NCBI GenBank assembly: GCA_032622095.1
Contig: CP136064.1
Coordinates: 170,568,310-170,632,309, forward strand
DNA from: Siphonodentalium dalli
Lineage: Eukaryota > Mollusca > Scaphopoda > Gadilida > Siphonodentaliidae
Length of the DNA stretch: 64,000 nt
Reading direction: 5' to 3'
How positions within the stretch are numbered: the first letter of the stretch is position 1; each line of letters starts with the position of its first letter. The notes below the pieces were generated by a model. The model was given only the letters and a program-made list of their open reading frames with translations. It ran no database searches and was not told the DNA's origin. A program made the position numbers and the translations under genes. Positions 22,750 to 34,200 of this stretch are shown piece after piece.

Positions 22750-23518
22750 AGGCCAAAGCGAAAAATAGGCATGTTTCCACTCCCCTGCCCGCCCCACCTC
22801 AAAACCCCCCGACGAAACTCACTTTATTTATTTTCCAAATCCCGAAAAATAAAATACGATGTATTTACTATTTCCACGTGAATTAATACTACACTATTTA
22901 TATTGTTATATATAGACCTCTCACATAAACAAGCATACTAAAATTGTCTCCTTATTTGGTTATTAAATCGACCCACTGACAATAAAATTCCGTGGTGTGA
23001 CCGATATAGCAACAGATTGTAAACAAAAACAAACGCGCACGTGGTTTTCAGACACACTGTAAAAGGAAGCTCCATGGCGGCATTAGGGTGATGAGTTTAT
23101 GACCGCATTATTAATCAGGCCTCTCATTATCACGCGGCCGCCCGGCCCCGTACAAAAGTCAACGAGGTCTCTTCGGCGCCCTCGTCAACAACCACGCGAC
23201 CACACGGCGGGTTCCGGTCAAGAGGACTCAATCCGGGGTCCGGAACGTGCATCTAAATCACAATTGTAACCGTAATTATTTTGATCACAACTGAATGACA
23301 ATAATAAAAAAGTTTTTCAAGTTTCATAAAATTATTGTTTTAATTGTTTCTAATTAAATTCTGCAGTATATATCTGAATTTTAATCCTTTTTAAGACGTT
23401 TGAAAATTAAAATAATGAAATAAGTTTGTAAACATAATGTAAGATCCGCAGTCGGAAATCCAAAATGGCCGACAATTTAAGAAAAATATTTTTAGACAAT
23501 TATTTATACAGGGATGTG

Positions 23519-24591
23519 CCAATCCCCAAAATAGTCCTGGGCGGGAGGGTCATCGGTTCGATTGGGCGACCATGGTTCGCCCAATCGGAAGAAAAAATTG
23601 ATTGTTAGCGCCCGCAAATGCGTTTTCCTTGCATTTCAGGTGTAAAATACACCACAAGGTCTCTGACAAATTATCATAAAATAGGGACATTTCATATTTA
23701 AAATTTGGGCGAACATAATTTGAAAGTCAGTGTAACTCACCCGGTATAAGTATCCTCTGCATATTCTTTATATAAATCCAATTATTTAACAAGTTAATCC
23801 GGTACAGTAAACTGAAACAGCGGCATTATATCAAAGGCTGTCTGGGAGAGAACTAACAACAGCGTCACACGAACACGTGCCAATCATCGCCTGAGTACTA
23901 ATCGCGTCATGTCATATTTCCCACGTGATTTCCTTCTTTTTTCTATACACAGTGACGTATATTTACAATGTTTATACAACTTCTGTTACGTCACACTTTC
24001 ATGGAATGGACTTTTAATCGCCTATTCTTTCCGTCTGCTCACAGTTTAACCGCGCCGTGGAAGGGGGCGGTCCTTCAATTACTATACGCATGACCGCGTC
24101 TAACGTTTCCTCCACCATGCGGTTTCTGAGACATGATTTGAGCTTTTTACTTGTCGAAGTTTGAGTGAAAAATTTCAATAACGACATCGTTTTGGCTTAG
24201 GATCATTGAAACTGAGCATTCCAAATTCAACCCGGGACTTTTAACTCCAGCGCGTGACTTCAGGTCAGCACGCGCGGAAAGTATTTGATTATGTCGGCTC
24301 TTTGTAATAAAATTCACCGGTCATCGCAGACCTTTTGACACCTCATTAATCAAGGCTCCCCGCGTGCTTTATAGGATGCATTAAAATGCCACAGACGGCA
24401 ACATGTCGTCGCTATCAGACATGCAAGATGTCGTTTTCATCAAGAGAACTCGGCACAATTTACAATGCGAGTACAGTTGTGATCGTAAAAATGTGCCGGG
24501 CGCACCGGTTTGAAAACGTAGTCACTCCCGGGCGATCGTTTTGAGTGGTGGGCGCCCCCGCCCGGCGCCGCCCGGCGTGAGCACATCCCTG
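23519..24591. mobile_element. Nested TIR element with CAGGGATGTGC ends
   Basis: CAGGGATGTGC at 23519 and GCACATCCCTG ending at 24591 are perfect inverted ends starting with CAG, as in many hAT elements. The flanks (TATTTATA, TTATATGA) do not form a clear 8 bp duplication. Near the left end GATTGGGCGACCATGGTTCG followed by CCCAATC makes a perfect hairpin. The right end is strongly GC-rich. No coding region was recognised. Confidence 0.6.
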
Positions 24592-25403
24592 TTATATGAA
24601 AGATCTGCATTTTACCAATGCATTAACTAATTTAAACATGAAAGTATGACAACCTGACATTACAATAAAGATTATGTGTACTTTAGATTGTTTTATTAGT
24701 TTTGTTAATAGTCAAAATTGCCGTTTTTGCTGAATGAATCACCTATTTTTCAAGGTAAAAACGTAATTCATTAAAACAAACGGCGTGATTATAAACTCCC
24801 ACAGGCCCCAGCGTGCCTCAGTGACAGTTTAGACCACATGCATATGTGTCATTTCTGTTATTGTATTTATAGCACAATGGTGATATTAACTTGTAGTTAG
24901 AGATTTAATTATATATCACAATTTTCCTCAATTAAAAAACCTAGCTATTTTCGTAGTAAACTGTCGCAACTAAAGTCTAAATCGGCTGCTGCATTGTGTA
25001 GCTCGTCACATATGCTCCAGCTATAACAGAACTAGACCCTAATTTACTCTTACAAGTTTTTTAAATGAGAAAGACAGTAGAAAGATTTATCAGATCATCA
25101 TCGTTGGAATACTGTCTCAGAAAACCAATATTGAATATAGCAGGTTATGGGCCATTTTTCAATTGGATTATTGCAAAAAATCCTTATTTGGAGTTATTTC
25201 CCTTGGGTTACAAGGAGTTATGCCCCTTAATTGTCGTGAATATTCTTCGGCAAAATATTCACCCACAATTCTTTGGCTAATCACATACATACATGTCCTT
25301 GATATTTGAAACATTATTTCATAAGAAGAAGACTATTCATTGTATCATACTTTTCCACAATAAAATCAGTTTTCTCATAAATTCTCCGCCAATTTAGGTG
25401 TAA

Positions 25404-25600
25404 AATTAGCTTGGCAACGAAAGAGTTAAGAAAGACAAAACAATTCTTGTCTCTACGTTTGACAAATTTACTTTTAAAGACAACTTTGAAATTAAAACAA
25501 CAGTTGATGATAAAGGTCGGTCATTTGTCACGAAGGCATACTGCAAACTATGTCGAGGAAATGCATCAACATTAATCTCTCGCCTAAACAAAATAGTAGT
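25404..25600 (+). pseudogene. Probable BED-type zinc-finger fragment of a hAT transposase
   Basis: A + strand frame of about 60 codons, open but lacking an obvious start, contains FKDNFEIKTTVDDKGRSF followed by KAYCKLCRG and NASTLISRL. The order of an aromatic/basic lead, DxxG, CxxC and a TxxL helix start fits the first half of a BED finger. The histidine pair that should follow is not seen before the frame closes, so it is truncated or diverged. The minus-strand frame over the same interval is a shadow. The call is an inference from pattern only. Confidence 0.35.
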
Positions 25601-26465
25601 AATTTTACTAATTTAGTAAAATATTTATGTCACTGTCGGTTAGCAGTTTTGGAATAGCCAATTTTAGGTTAATTTGGATTCTATAAACAAATGTAGGCCC
25701 CCAACGAACAAAAGCAGCCTCGTAAATTCTTTTGCGGGGCCTCCTTGGCAGCCTCGCACTGATTTTGATAATGCGAGGCCTGTATTAATGTACATCAACT
25801 AACGACATGCCCAAATATACCGGCAAAATAATGCTACACAATATTTACGCGAACGCAATCGCAAAGAATACATCTGTCCCAAAACTTCCAACGGTGTCTG
25901 AAAAGAACGGACTGTAACAACCGGATGATATAGGCCTACGGTAATTTACCGAACGGAAGCCGGAGTGTATATTTACCGGAAGATCTAAAACAATTTTGCC
26001 AACATCCGGGAAATAGTGTCAACATGTCGTCCCAAACAAGTGCCAGCAGCGTGTTGGCACTTAAGTTTTTTAAATGCATACACATGGCGCAAGGCAGAAA
26101 CAAAATGACAAAGGTTCCCCACTGCAACACCTTTTTTCAAGTCTATGAAAAGAATCACCCAAAAGGCCTTGACGCCCAATTACATGTATGTGGAAAGTTA
26201 TTCTACACTGTTGTAAATATTGAAACTAGTTGTTTTATTGAATATTAATGAACATATGTACAATTTGCACATGTAGATTAAATACAAGGCACTGAAATTC
26301 AGTACATACATTGTTAGCCTTCACAATAAGTTCATAAATGACATAATTATTAGAAATTTCCCCGCGAAAAAATAAAGTGAAAAAAAGAAAGTGAAAAGCC
26401 ACCCCCCCCGCCCCTGTTTTTTTTATGGATGGGAGTGGAAACACACCTATTTTTCACTTTGGCCT

Positions 26466-27299
26466 TATGCAAATATATATAAATATATAAATGTTTTGCA
26501 TCTTGTTATGATATGAAGTAATACTTTCCCCACAACATGAGTTGCCATTTTATGTCACTTCGGTCGAGATAGTTAAATATTTCTGCAACTGGCTAAAAAA
26601 TAAAAAAAATAAAAATTCCCTACTAGTACCTACCTACCCTAATTTTTTCACACCGTTAGCGGAAATATACTATCTTTTTTTTTTGGCCTAACTCTGTGTA
26701 ACAAGTCAGTAGTACATGTATTAGTCTGTTGTAAGTTGTTACATGTGCATCAAGGGCACAGCTGGCCGGTGGCATCTTTGATATTTGCGACATATTAATG
26801 ACAGTGTAACTAACATCACATGTGACATTTGACTATAGAACGAGTGTTAAAGCTTGTAGGATCTAAATGAAATTTAGTATGGAGGTTCATATAAATCAGA
26901 ACTGCTTACAAAATAGGGACAAATTACGTTCACATTTTCCATTTTAGTGTTATCCTTCTTTGTTTATATAGAAATTATTTCTTTTTGTCTGCTCAAGCTG
27001 ATATCCCAGCCATGGGTTTTCGCAATGAAAATTTATGAAATTTGGTATGGATGTTTGCCATAATCCCAAATGGCGTTGTTTGCATTTTTATTTTGCCTCA
27101 GTTGTCGACCTTAGTTTGTCAATTTTGGTTTGTCGGGCTTGATAACTCAAACAAATATGAACCAATATTTCAAAATGCATGTTTTATTTAGTTATCACAT
27201 GCCGGATTAAGACATCTTTCGAATTAAGCCACATCAAATTAAGAAACCTCCATGGAAAGCCACCTTGGCATGGGATACTCTGAGTGGTTCGCTTGTTTG
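26466..27299. other. No gene recognised
   Basis: AT-rich intergenic sequence. At 26990-27240 there are words of the non-coding style shared with the tandem array that follows (for example GAAATTTGGTATGGATG). No exon or element end could be supported. Confidence 0.5.
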
Positions 27300-27720
27300 A
27301 TCTGAACCAATGTTGGTATGTGTATTTCCCAGCTAAAAATACAGGCCAAGTTCGAATATAGACCTGTTCTGTCCAATTATTTTTACATGAGTTCGGCCCT
27401 TTTTCGACTTAGAATTTGATCTAAACCAAAGTTGGTATGTGTATTTCCCAGCTAAAGATTCAAGCCAAGTTCGAATTTGACCAATTTTCATAACATTTTT
27501 GGTTTCCGACCGATATAAAATCCAGTTTGGATTTTTTTATTTGAACCAAAGTTGGTACGGGTATTTCCCAGCTAAATTTCAAGCCAAGTTCGAATATGGG
27601 TTCCATCGTTTTCATAACATTTTTGGTTTCCGACCGATAACTCCAGTTTGGATCATTTGATCTGAACCAAAGTTGGTATGTGTATTTTCCAGCTAAAGGT
27701 ACAAGCCAAGGCATATTTTG
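27300..27720. repeat. Tandem repeat, ~120 bp unit, four copies
   Basis: The phrase AACCAAAGTTGGTATGTGTA (first copy AACCAATGTTGG) begins at about 27304, 27424, 27543 and 27666. It is followed in each copy by TTTCCCAGCTAAA (one copy TTTTCCAGCTAAA) and CCAAGTTCGAAT. The array ends in TATTTTGCCATGCCATAGCG ATGCTCTTG, a phrase repeated with changes at 49420-49450 in intron 3. It is a dispersed non-coding repeat family. The minus-strand frame at 27460-27729 is an artefact. Confidence 0.75.
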
Positions 27721-27895
27721 CCATGCCATAGCGATGCTCTTGTTCCCTTCTGGGAAGTTTCTATATCCCCCAATTTGCAGAAGATAAATTGCATAATCAA
27801 GGTGACTGATGGGTGAACATGATCACCAACTTCAACTGGAGAAATTCAATCTGATCCACGGTCTCCCATAGATGAGGCATGATGCCTACTAAAGC

Positions 27896-27990
27896 AGAAT
27901 GAGGTGTCCCAGAAGGTGAATTTGATGATGCTAGCCCACCGTGCAGGATAGCATCACTAAATGACACACTATTTTCAGACTTGTCTGAGG
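27896..27990. repeat. Relic of the GATGCTAGCCC repeat cluster, just upstream of exon 1
   Basis: GCAGAATGAGGTGTCCCAGA, GAATTTGATGATGCTAGCCC and GATAGCATCACTAAAT followed by GACACACTATTT repeat the unit of the palindromic cluster at 8640-9090. It is a single diverged copy about 100 bp 5' of the exon 1 acceptor. Confidence 0.65.
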
Positions 27991-28066
27991 TGCAACTTCT
28001 TGTTTGCATTTTAATATATAAGTTATGATTACTTTCTGATATATGTAATTCTTACTCTCTTTTCAG

Positions 28067-28092
28067 CTAAATAACAGGATACCAAATTAGCC
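28067..28092 (+). other. 5' UTR part of the first coding exon
   Basis: TTCTTACTCTCTTTTCAG ending at 28066 is a good acceptor: a pyrimidine run followed by CAG. The 26 bases from there to the ATG would be 5' UTR, so at least one non-coding exon and the promoter lie upstream and were not found. An alternative AG at 28074-28075 is possible. Confidence 0.55.
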
Positions 28093-28221
28093 ATGATGGA
28101 TCAGAAAATGTACATGAACTATATTCATCCGAGCTCATTGCTACGGCAACTGGCAGATCTCTGGAGGACTGATCAGTTGTGCGATGCTGTCATCACAGTT
28201 GACAAAATTATTGTTGCTAAG
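28093..28221 (+). CDS. Coding exon 1: start of the BTB domain
   Basis: It encodes 43 residues starting MMDQKMYMNYIHPSSLLRQL. Two adjacent ATG codons (28093, 28096) offer starts. I take the first. LCDAVITVDKIIVAK contains the invariant BTB Asp (D31) at the usual distance from the N-terminus. The donor AAG|GTAATG is at 28221/28222, phase 0. The next exon resumes with AHK, so the split falls inside the classic BTB KAHK-type motif. Confidence 0.88.
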
Positions 28222-31200
28222 GTAATGTAAATAATAATAATTAGCCATTGCTTGAGCTGAAAATATTAGGTTTGTCTGTCATTCATTGCTGAATGATTAA
28301 TAAAAAATTACTTCTACTTAAAAGTGGTATTACAGGTACGCTATTTATCGGATCACAAATTTGTAAAAATTATTTAAATAAATATACTAGTATGATCATC
28401 TCTTTCTGGACTATTTTTGGGATATACCATATGTAAACACATCGCAATTGTAGTTCCAAGTTGACAGTCGACATGACATTATGTCTTGGTGTCTAGTCTG
28501 TTACTATGTGACAATATGTTCTTTGCCACCAGTTGCCATTACATAAATTCTGAATTTATCACCTAGTCTTGAGTCTTCATTAATTTAGCATCCTTCCATT
28601 TTGTAAATAGGCACTAGGCTTGCCGCGATTTTGGGAATAATCGAACAATCGACTTTTTTAGTTCAAATAACAATGCATATTATACAACAACACAAGAACG
28701 CTGGCATACAGCGTATTTGCAAAGAACTTATCTCAACTTAAGAGGCAATATTTTGCACCATATTTACAGCACTAATCTAACCCAGAAACACACCCACGCA
28801 AACATTTGTGACAATGTATCTTCAGTTGCGGCGTCTTTTGAGGTCAGGCCGACAGAGTAATCTAGTTCCGTCTTGGTTTCACGTCACGGCGGTTTTTCTT
28901 TTAATGTGCCGACGCATGTGTATACTCCGCGGCATGCGTGATAGCAGATGTTCAGCGGCCACGTGCTATTCCGCTTTTGAGAGATTCCCGACTTTCAATT
29001 AAGGCACGATCCCGAACTTCAAATTCAATTAATGCACGATCCCAAATTCGCGAACAGTCTCACGAAGCACGTGGCCCGACGAGAGTTGGGAGTATTTTTC
29101 CGATTTTTTTCGTTCAATTTGTTTAATCAAAATGATTTCTGAATCTGCTTAGTGCTTACATAAAGTTCATAAACTACGAGTAATTATTTTGTTTTTATTG
29201 TTTAATAGAGGCATTTGAATTTATATGGGAGCAAATTCTCAGAACTAATGCCCTTCATTTCCAACGTGCGGGAGTTATACTTACCATCTTACACTTACCA
29301 GACGCACCTCAATAATAGTCTCTTTTTTGGCATCTATTTACTACAAATTAAATCTCTATTTGAGATTTAATTTCATGGGTAGAAAAATCGATTAATCGTC
29401 GATTATAGCCACCGATTAATCGATTTTGAAAATCCAAAATCGCGGCAAGCCTAATAGGCACATGCAGGCCTGGAAATCTCAAGGCGGGCTGGCGGGCTGC
29501 CCGCCTACAGCCCGCCTAGAATTTTCCAAGGCGGGCTTTTTATAGCCCGCCTCGTCTACGATAGGACATTTATTATTTAGTTATTTTATTGTGTTTAATG
29601 AGTAAAATACTGCATCAAAATCGTAATTATATTGTACAGTGTGGGGACTGTGCGCATGCGTGACTTGACGGTAATGTCAAATGGGAATTATAGCGGAATC
29701 AGTAAATTCCGGAACGAACTGTTTCGTAAATCTGATCTTTTGATCGATTCTCACACATTTTATGACCAAAATAAATTATTTCTCTTCATAAGATTGAGCT
29801 TACAATATATTTCACTGGATAAAATGAACACATGTTTGTGGATAGTGAGAACCAAATGTCACTGTCCCAATTAAGTTCAACCTTTCGTTCCGTTTCCGGT
29901 TCCTATCAGTGAAAATTGTATTTAGCTTGCAGCCGTCTTTTATCGCTTCGATTGACAATATTTTAATATAATTAGCTAAATATATCCACGTATTCTAGTT
30001 TACACTGTTATTCAATTATTAAAGTTCAGAAACTATTTTCTATGTCCCCAATTGCAAACACCCAGTAAATCTATAGATAGCGACTTGACTGCTGCAAGCA
30101 GCAGTCTGCGATCGGCAATGGAATATGGATTACATTGAGAGAAAAAGCAGTCAATATTCAAGTGCAAATATACTGGATTTAATATTGTTCTTGATTGTGT
30201 ATTTTATGTAAAATTACACTTTCATGGAGAATGCTTTTAACGTGGACAAACTCACCCAATTCCGTTGCATGGGTTGGACACCGACTGACAAATTGTTGAG
30301 TACAAACACTCTTACATTTTGTTTCTTGTTCATATAAATTATCATAACATATAAAACATAGTTAAATATTCACCATACCATAATTACTGTGGGGGATTTT
30401 GACATTCACAACTCTGTGGACACTTTGTTTCCACATAAAAAAAATTAATTTAGATGGAGAATATACAACATCAAAAATAGACAAACTAACGGCATTAGTA
30501 ACTCAGATAAAATAAATCATAACTTTAAAAGTTGAGGAGGGCTATAGCCCTCCTAGGCATATCTAGGAGGGCTATTAATAGCCCTCCTGGATTTTCTAGA
30601 TCGCCAGCCCTGCACATGCGTATTGGTCTGAATATGGCTATCTAATTTTACAGTTCTTTATGTCAGAGTGTCATTGATTCTGTTATTTTTTTCAGGCGCA
30701 CAAGCTTCTTTTGTTTGCTGTGAGTTCAAAGGTCAAATCAGATTCCGCTAGCCAGTCCCACAGCGCTTTCCTGGATGTGTGCCTTCCAACTGGCCTGAGT
30801 CATAAAGCAGTTCATGCATTTCTACAGTATATGTACGAAGGCTTTCTTCTACTGACTTCTGAAATGGTGAAGGACATGATTATAATTGCTGAGTATTTGG
30901 AAATTGGAAGTTTGTTACAGTGTTGCGACGATTTCGAAAAGACATTCAAAATGACTAAGGAGGATTCTCAGGAAAAAACACCACCTTCGGAATTCAATCA
31001 TGTTAGATTGATGGAAGTGAAACAAGAACCACCACCAAAAAGACAGATTGAAGAACCTTGTGGGGAGAGATCTCCCGCCATGCAACAAAAACGTCGTAAA
31101 ATTTTGGAATCCCGAAACCAGGAAACGCCTTCTCGTCAACCTTCCAATATTCAGCAAAGTCCCAGAAGTAATGCATCATTCTCTAATGTTAAAAAAAATG

Positions 31201-34200
31201 TGTCTAGTTCAATTCCAAGCCGAGCAGTTCAACATTCCAGTTCTCAACCTTCTGACAATGGACATCGTTCTAGTGTACCTTCACAGGACGACACTGGAGG
31301 CATGGTTGATTTAACTGAATCCGGTGATGAGGATGAGTTGACTGAACAAGCCTCAATATCACAATCTAGTCAGGACAATGCTCAAAATAGACAGACAAAT
31401 CAAAGATCTCAAGACATGGAACAAGGACCTGGGAGGGGACCAGAAAATGTGAATGTTAAAACTGAAAACGACGATCTGCCACTTGATGGTGCTGCTTCTG
31501 TGATAAAGTAAATAGCTTCCTCTTTGTAGTTAGCTAGCTGATTTTTTTTTTTAAACTCTTGGTTGCTTTGAAACCGCTTTATAATATTGGTATAATGCAC
31601 ACAAGCTTTTGGCCATCTGTGAAGCCTTTATCAAGTGAAATCATATATAATTGCCCAAGAGCACATAAGAATGATAAGATTTCACTTTATAAAGGCGTCA
31701 CAGAAGGCCGAAAGCTTGTGCGCATTAGTATACACTATAAGTGAGTCTATAAAGGCATTATCATTCAATTCATGTCATCTTACAGAATTAGTGATGTTCC
31801 GATAATCCAATGATTCAATCATCAGCACTATGTTATGTGGCAACACCCCCATCGGATATTAATCGTACCTCGCAGTTGAACATCGGCTTTTACCGATTAT
31901 CAAAACAAACAAAAAGTTCTAGTATCTAAGCGCAATATGCACGCTTTAATAATCATACGCAATACAACCGTAGTATCAGGCCTCAGCTTGCAGGTTGAGA
32001 ATAGGGAGAAGTGACTTCTCCCTCTGGCAGAAATAGGGAGAAGTGAGAGAAAAATAGGGAGAAGTGAGAGACTGGAGAATAATTTCATCTGATAATTTAT
32101 TTAATATGTATAGGTTAAAGGGGTACTGTACGCCATTTTCATTAAATTTCCGGTGACAACAACGATCTAATATCGATAATATATAGAAACATAAGTAATT
32201 TGAGTCGAAGATGTATTCTGTAAACGCTCAGATTAATAGGCTATCTTAAAATTTAATAATTTAAAAGTTAATAATTTGATATAAATAGAATTTATGACTG
32301 GAGCCATAAAATGGCGTCAATTAAATTACGAATTACCGTAATCAAATAAATTAATTGAGGGATACTGGCTTGTTAAACCGATCGCACACACGATCGCTTA
32401 AAATATTATGATGATACGGGGAGAATACTTAAGCCACTCACTGACTAGCGACGATACAATAACGTAAATGATTATATGGGACTAGTATGCATATAATATT
32501 ACTTTTATTTGATTCATTTGGTTGAAAACTTTACAAAAATTACTCGACAACGACCATTTGTATTTTTGCATTCCGGTAAATTTGTCATCCGTAACATGAC
32601 TTCGTACTCAACAGACTTTCAAATAATGGAAAAATTGTTACCTTATTCTCCGACTCGGAGACTATAGAAACCAACAACAACATTTGGCGTACAGTACCCC
32701 TTTAAACAAACGAAAAAAAAAAATTATCATGGAAAAAAATTCAAATTTTTCATTTAAATGTAATATAGATTGTTTGTGCATTTGGTTTGCATATATATGC
32801 CATAATTAACGGCCTTGATACGTTGAGTCTTGACATCGATTACCGAGTGTCTCTAAGAGTCTAAAATCACTGAATCATTGGGAATAAAATTACGATTTTC
32901 CGGTTATGGATCACGTTTTATTTCGAACAAGGCAATACATTGATTAAAACTTTATTTGCACACTATAAAATGGTGCTCTTGGATAATTTTTTCGCCACAT
33001 ATATTCAGTAACATCAGGTAATATCGGATAATTTAAAGGGAGTACGGATTCAATAGAATTATTTGAGGTCCGTTCGATTCGCATTCTGTTATTGCGTAAA
33101 AACACGGAATACCACAACGACGGAAACGGAACTAAAACAAACAAAACGTTTAAATCGGCAATATAATAATAATTTGAGTCGGCGGTTTTAAAGCAGTCGG
33201 TCGGGACGAGCAGAAACCAACACTTTTTTAAGTATGGCTAAAACGGAAGGCTTCTTTGTTTGATATATTATAATCCTTGTCTGGACATTGAAGATCGCAT
33301 TTACTTACTCAACGATGTTAAACAAAAGGAGTCGACCTTGTGTCAACATTTTGTCACTGTTTGACTCGCAGGCGATATATTCATAATTGATTTGTAACAC
33401 TATAGCATGCATGGCTTATCGCTTGCTACAGCCGTAGGATAATTTTGGGAAAATCGGAGGGCGACTTCACTTCTCCCTGGTGCGACACTAAGGCGACTTC
33501 GAGGCGTCGAGGGCGACTATTTCGCCCTACTCGCCTGGTAAGCTGAGGCCTGCGTAGTATTGAATGTAAAACGCAGTTGCAACAGCCTAAAACAGCCGTC
33601 CAAACAGTCTGATATGATTATATATAAGCATGGCAATAGACCTGTCCGACATATCCCGTGTACTATGAAATTATTGGACACGAAATAGATTCAAAGAAGC
33701 TTTAAACAGCTGCTGACCTCATTACAATATGCGATATTTTAGTGACGTCACAAGTCACGTGTCAAAACATAAACCAGCTGGTAGGCACAAGCATGGCACC
33801 GCAGTGCTTTCTCATTCTAAATACATTTGTGTATCCGATAGCAATGAACGCAAAACCAAAGAGAAAACGCAAATATAAGTCAGGGAAAAGTTGTGTAGTT
33901 GTTGGATGCTCAGATTCGACAAATCATTTTCGTTTGCCCAATGAGCAAAAATATCCGTTTATGTTGAGCACGTGACATGCTGTGACGTCACATGCTATGT
34001 CAATAATTTGAATCACACACTGAATGAATGAGTACAGTCGCAATCAGAACTGTCTTCAATAACGACTTAATGTGAGCAGGGGCATTATTATTTTTTTGGT
34101 CTGTAGGGGACAAAACGGTGAAGTAGTCCCAAATTGTGTTTTTTTTTTCGTTCCGCAAGTTGCCATTATTACAGTGATGCTCTCATTACTAGTTACGGCG

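Larger units (their letters stand above)
22750..26465. mobile_element. 3.7 kb TIR element with BED-finger relic and nested insertion
   Basis: AGGCCAAAGCGAAAAATAGG at 22750 pairs with the complement of the right end (CCTATTTTTCACTTTGGCCT, ending at 26465), with one mismatch. The pairing continues through GTTTCCACTCCC and a C-rich run. The interior holds a GC-rich block (23040-23260), a nested element (23519-24591) and a probable BED zinc-finger fragment (about 25404-25600). That fragment suggests a dead hAT-type transposon, or a TIR element that captured one. No target duplication is evident. Confidence 0.6.

Noticed and set aside
23040-23260. GC-rich block as promoter or first exon of the BTB-ZF gene
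   Set aside because: It lies inside the 22750-26465 TIR element, 4.8 kb upstream of exon 1, and no donor or transcript evidence can be read from sequence.
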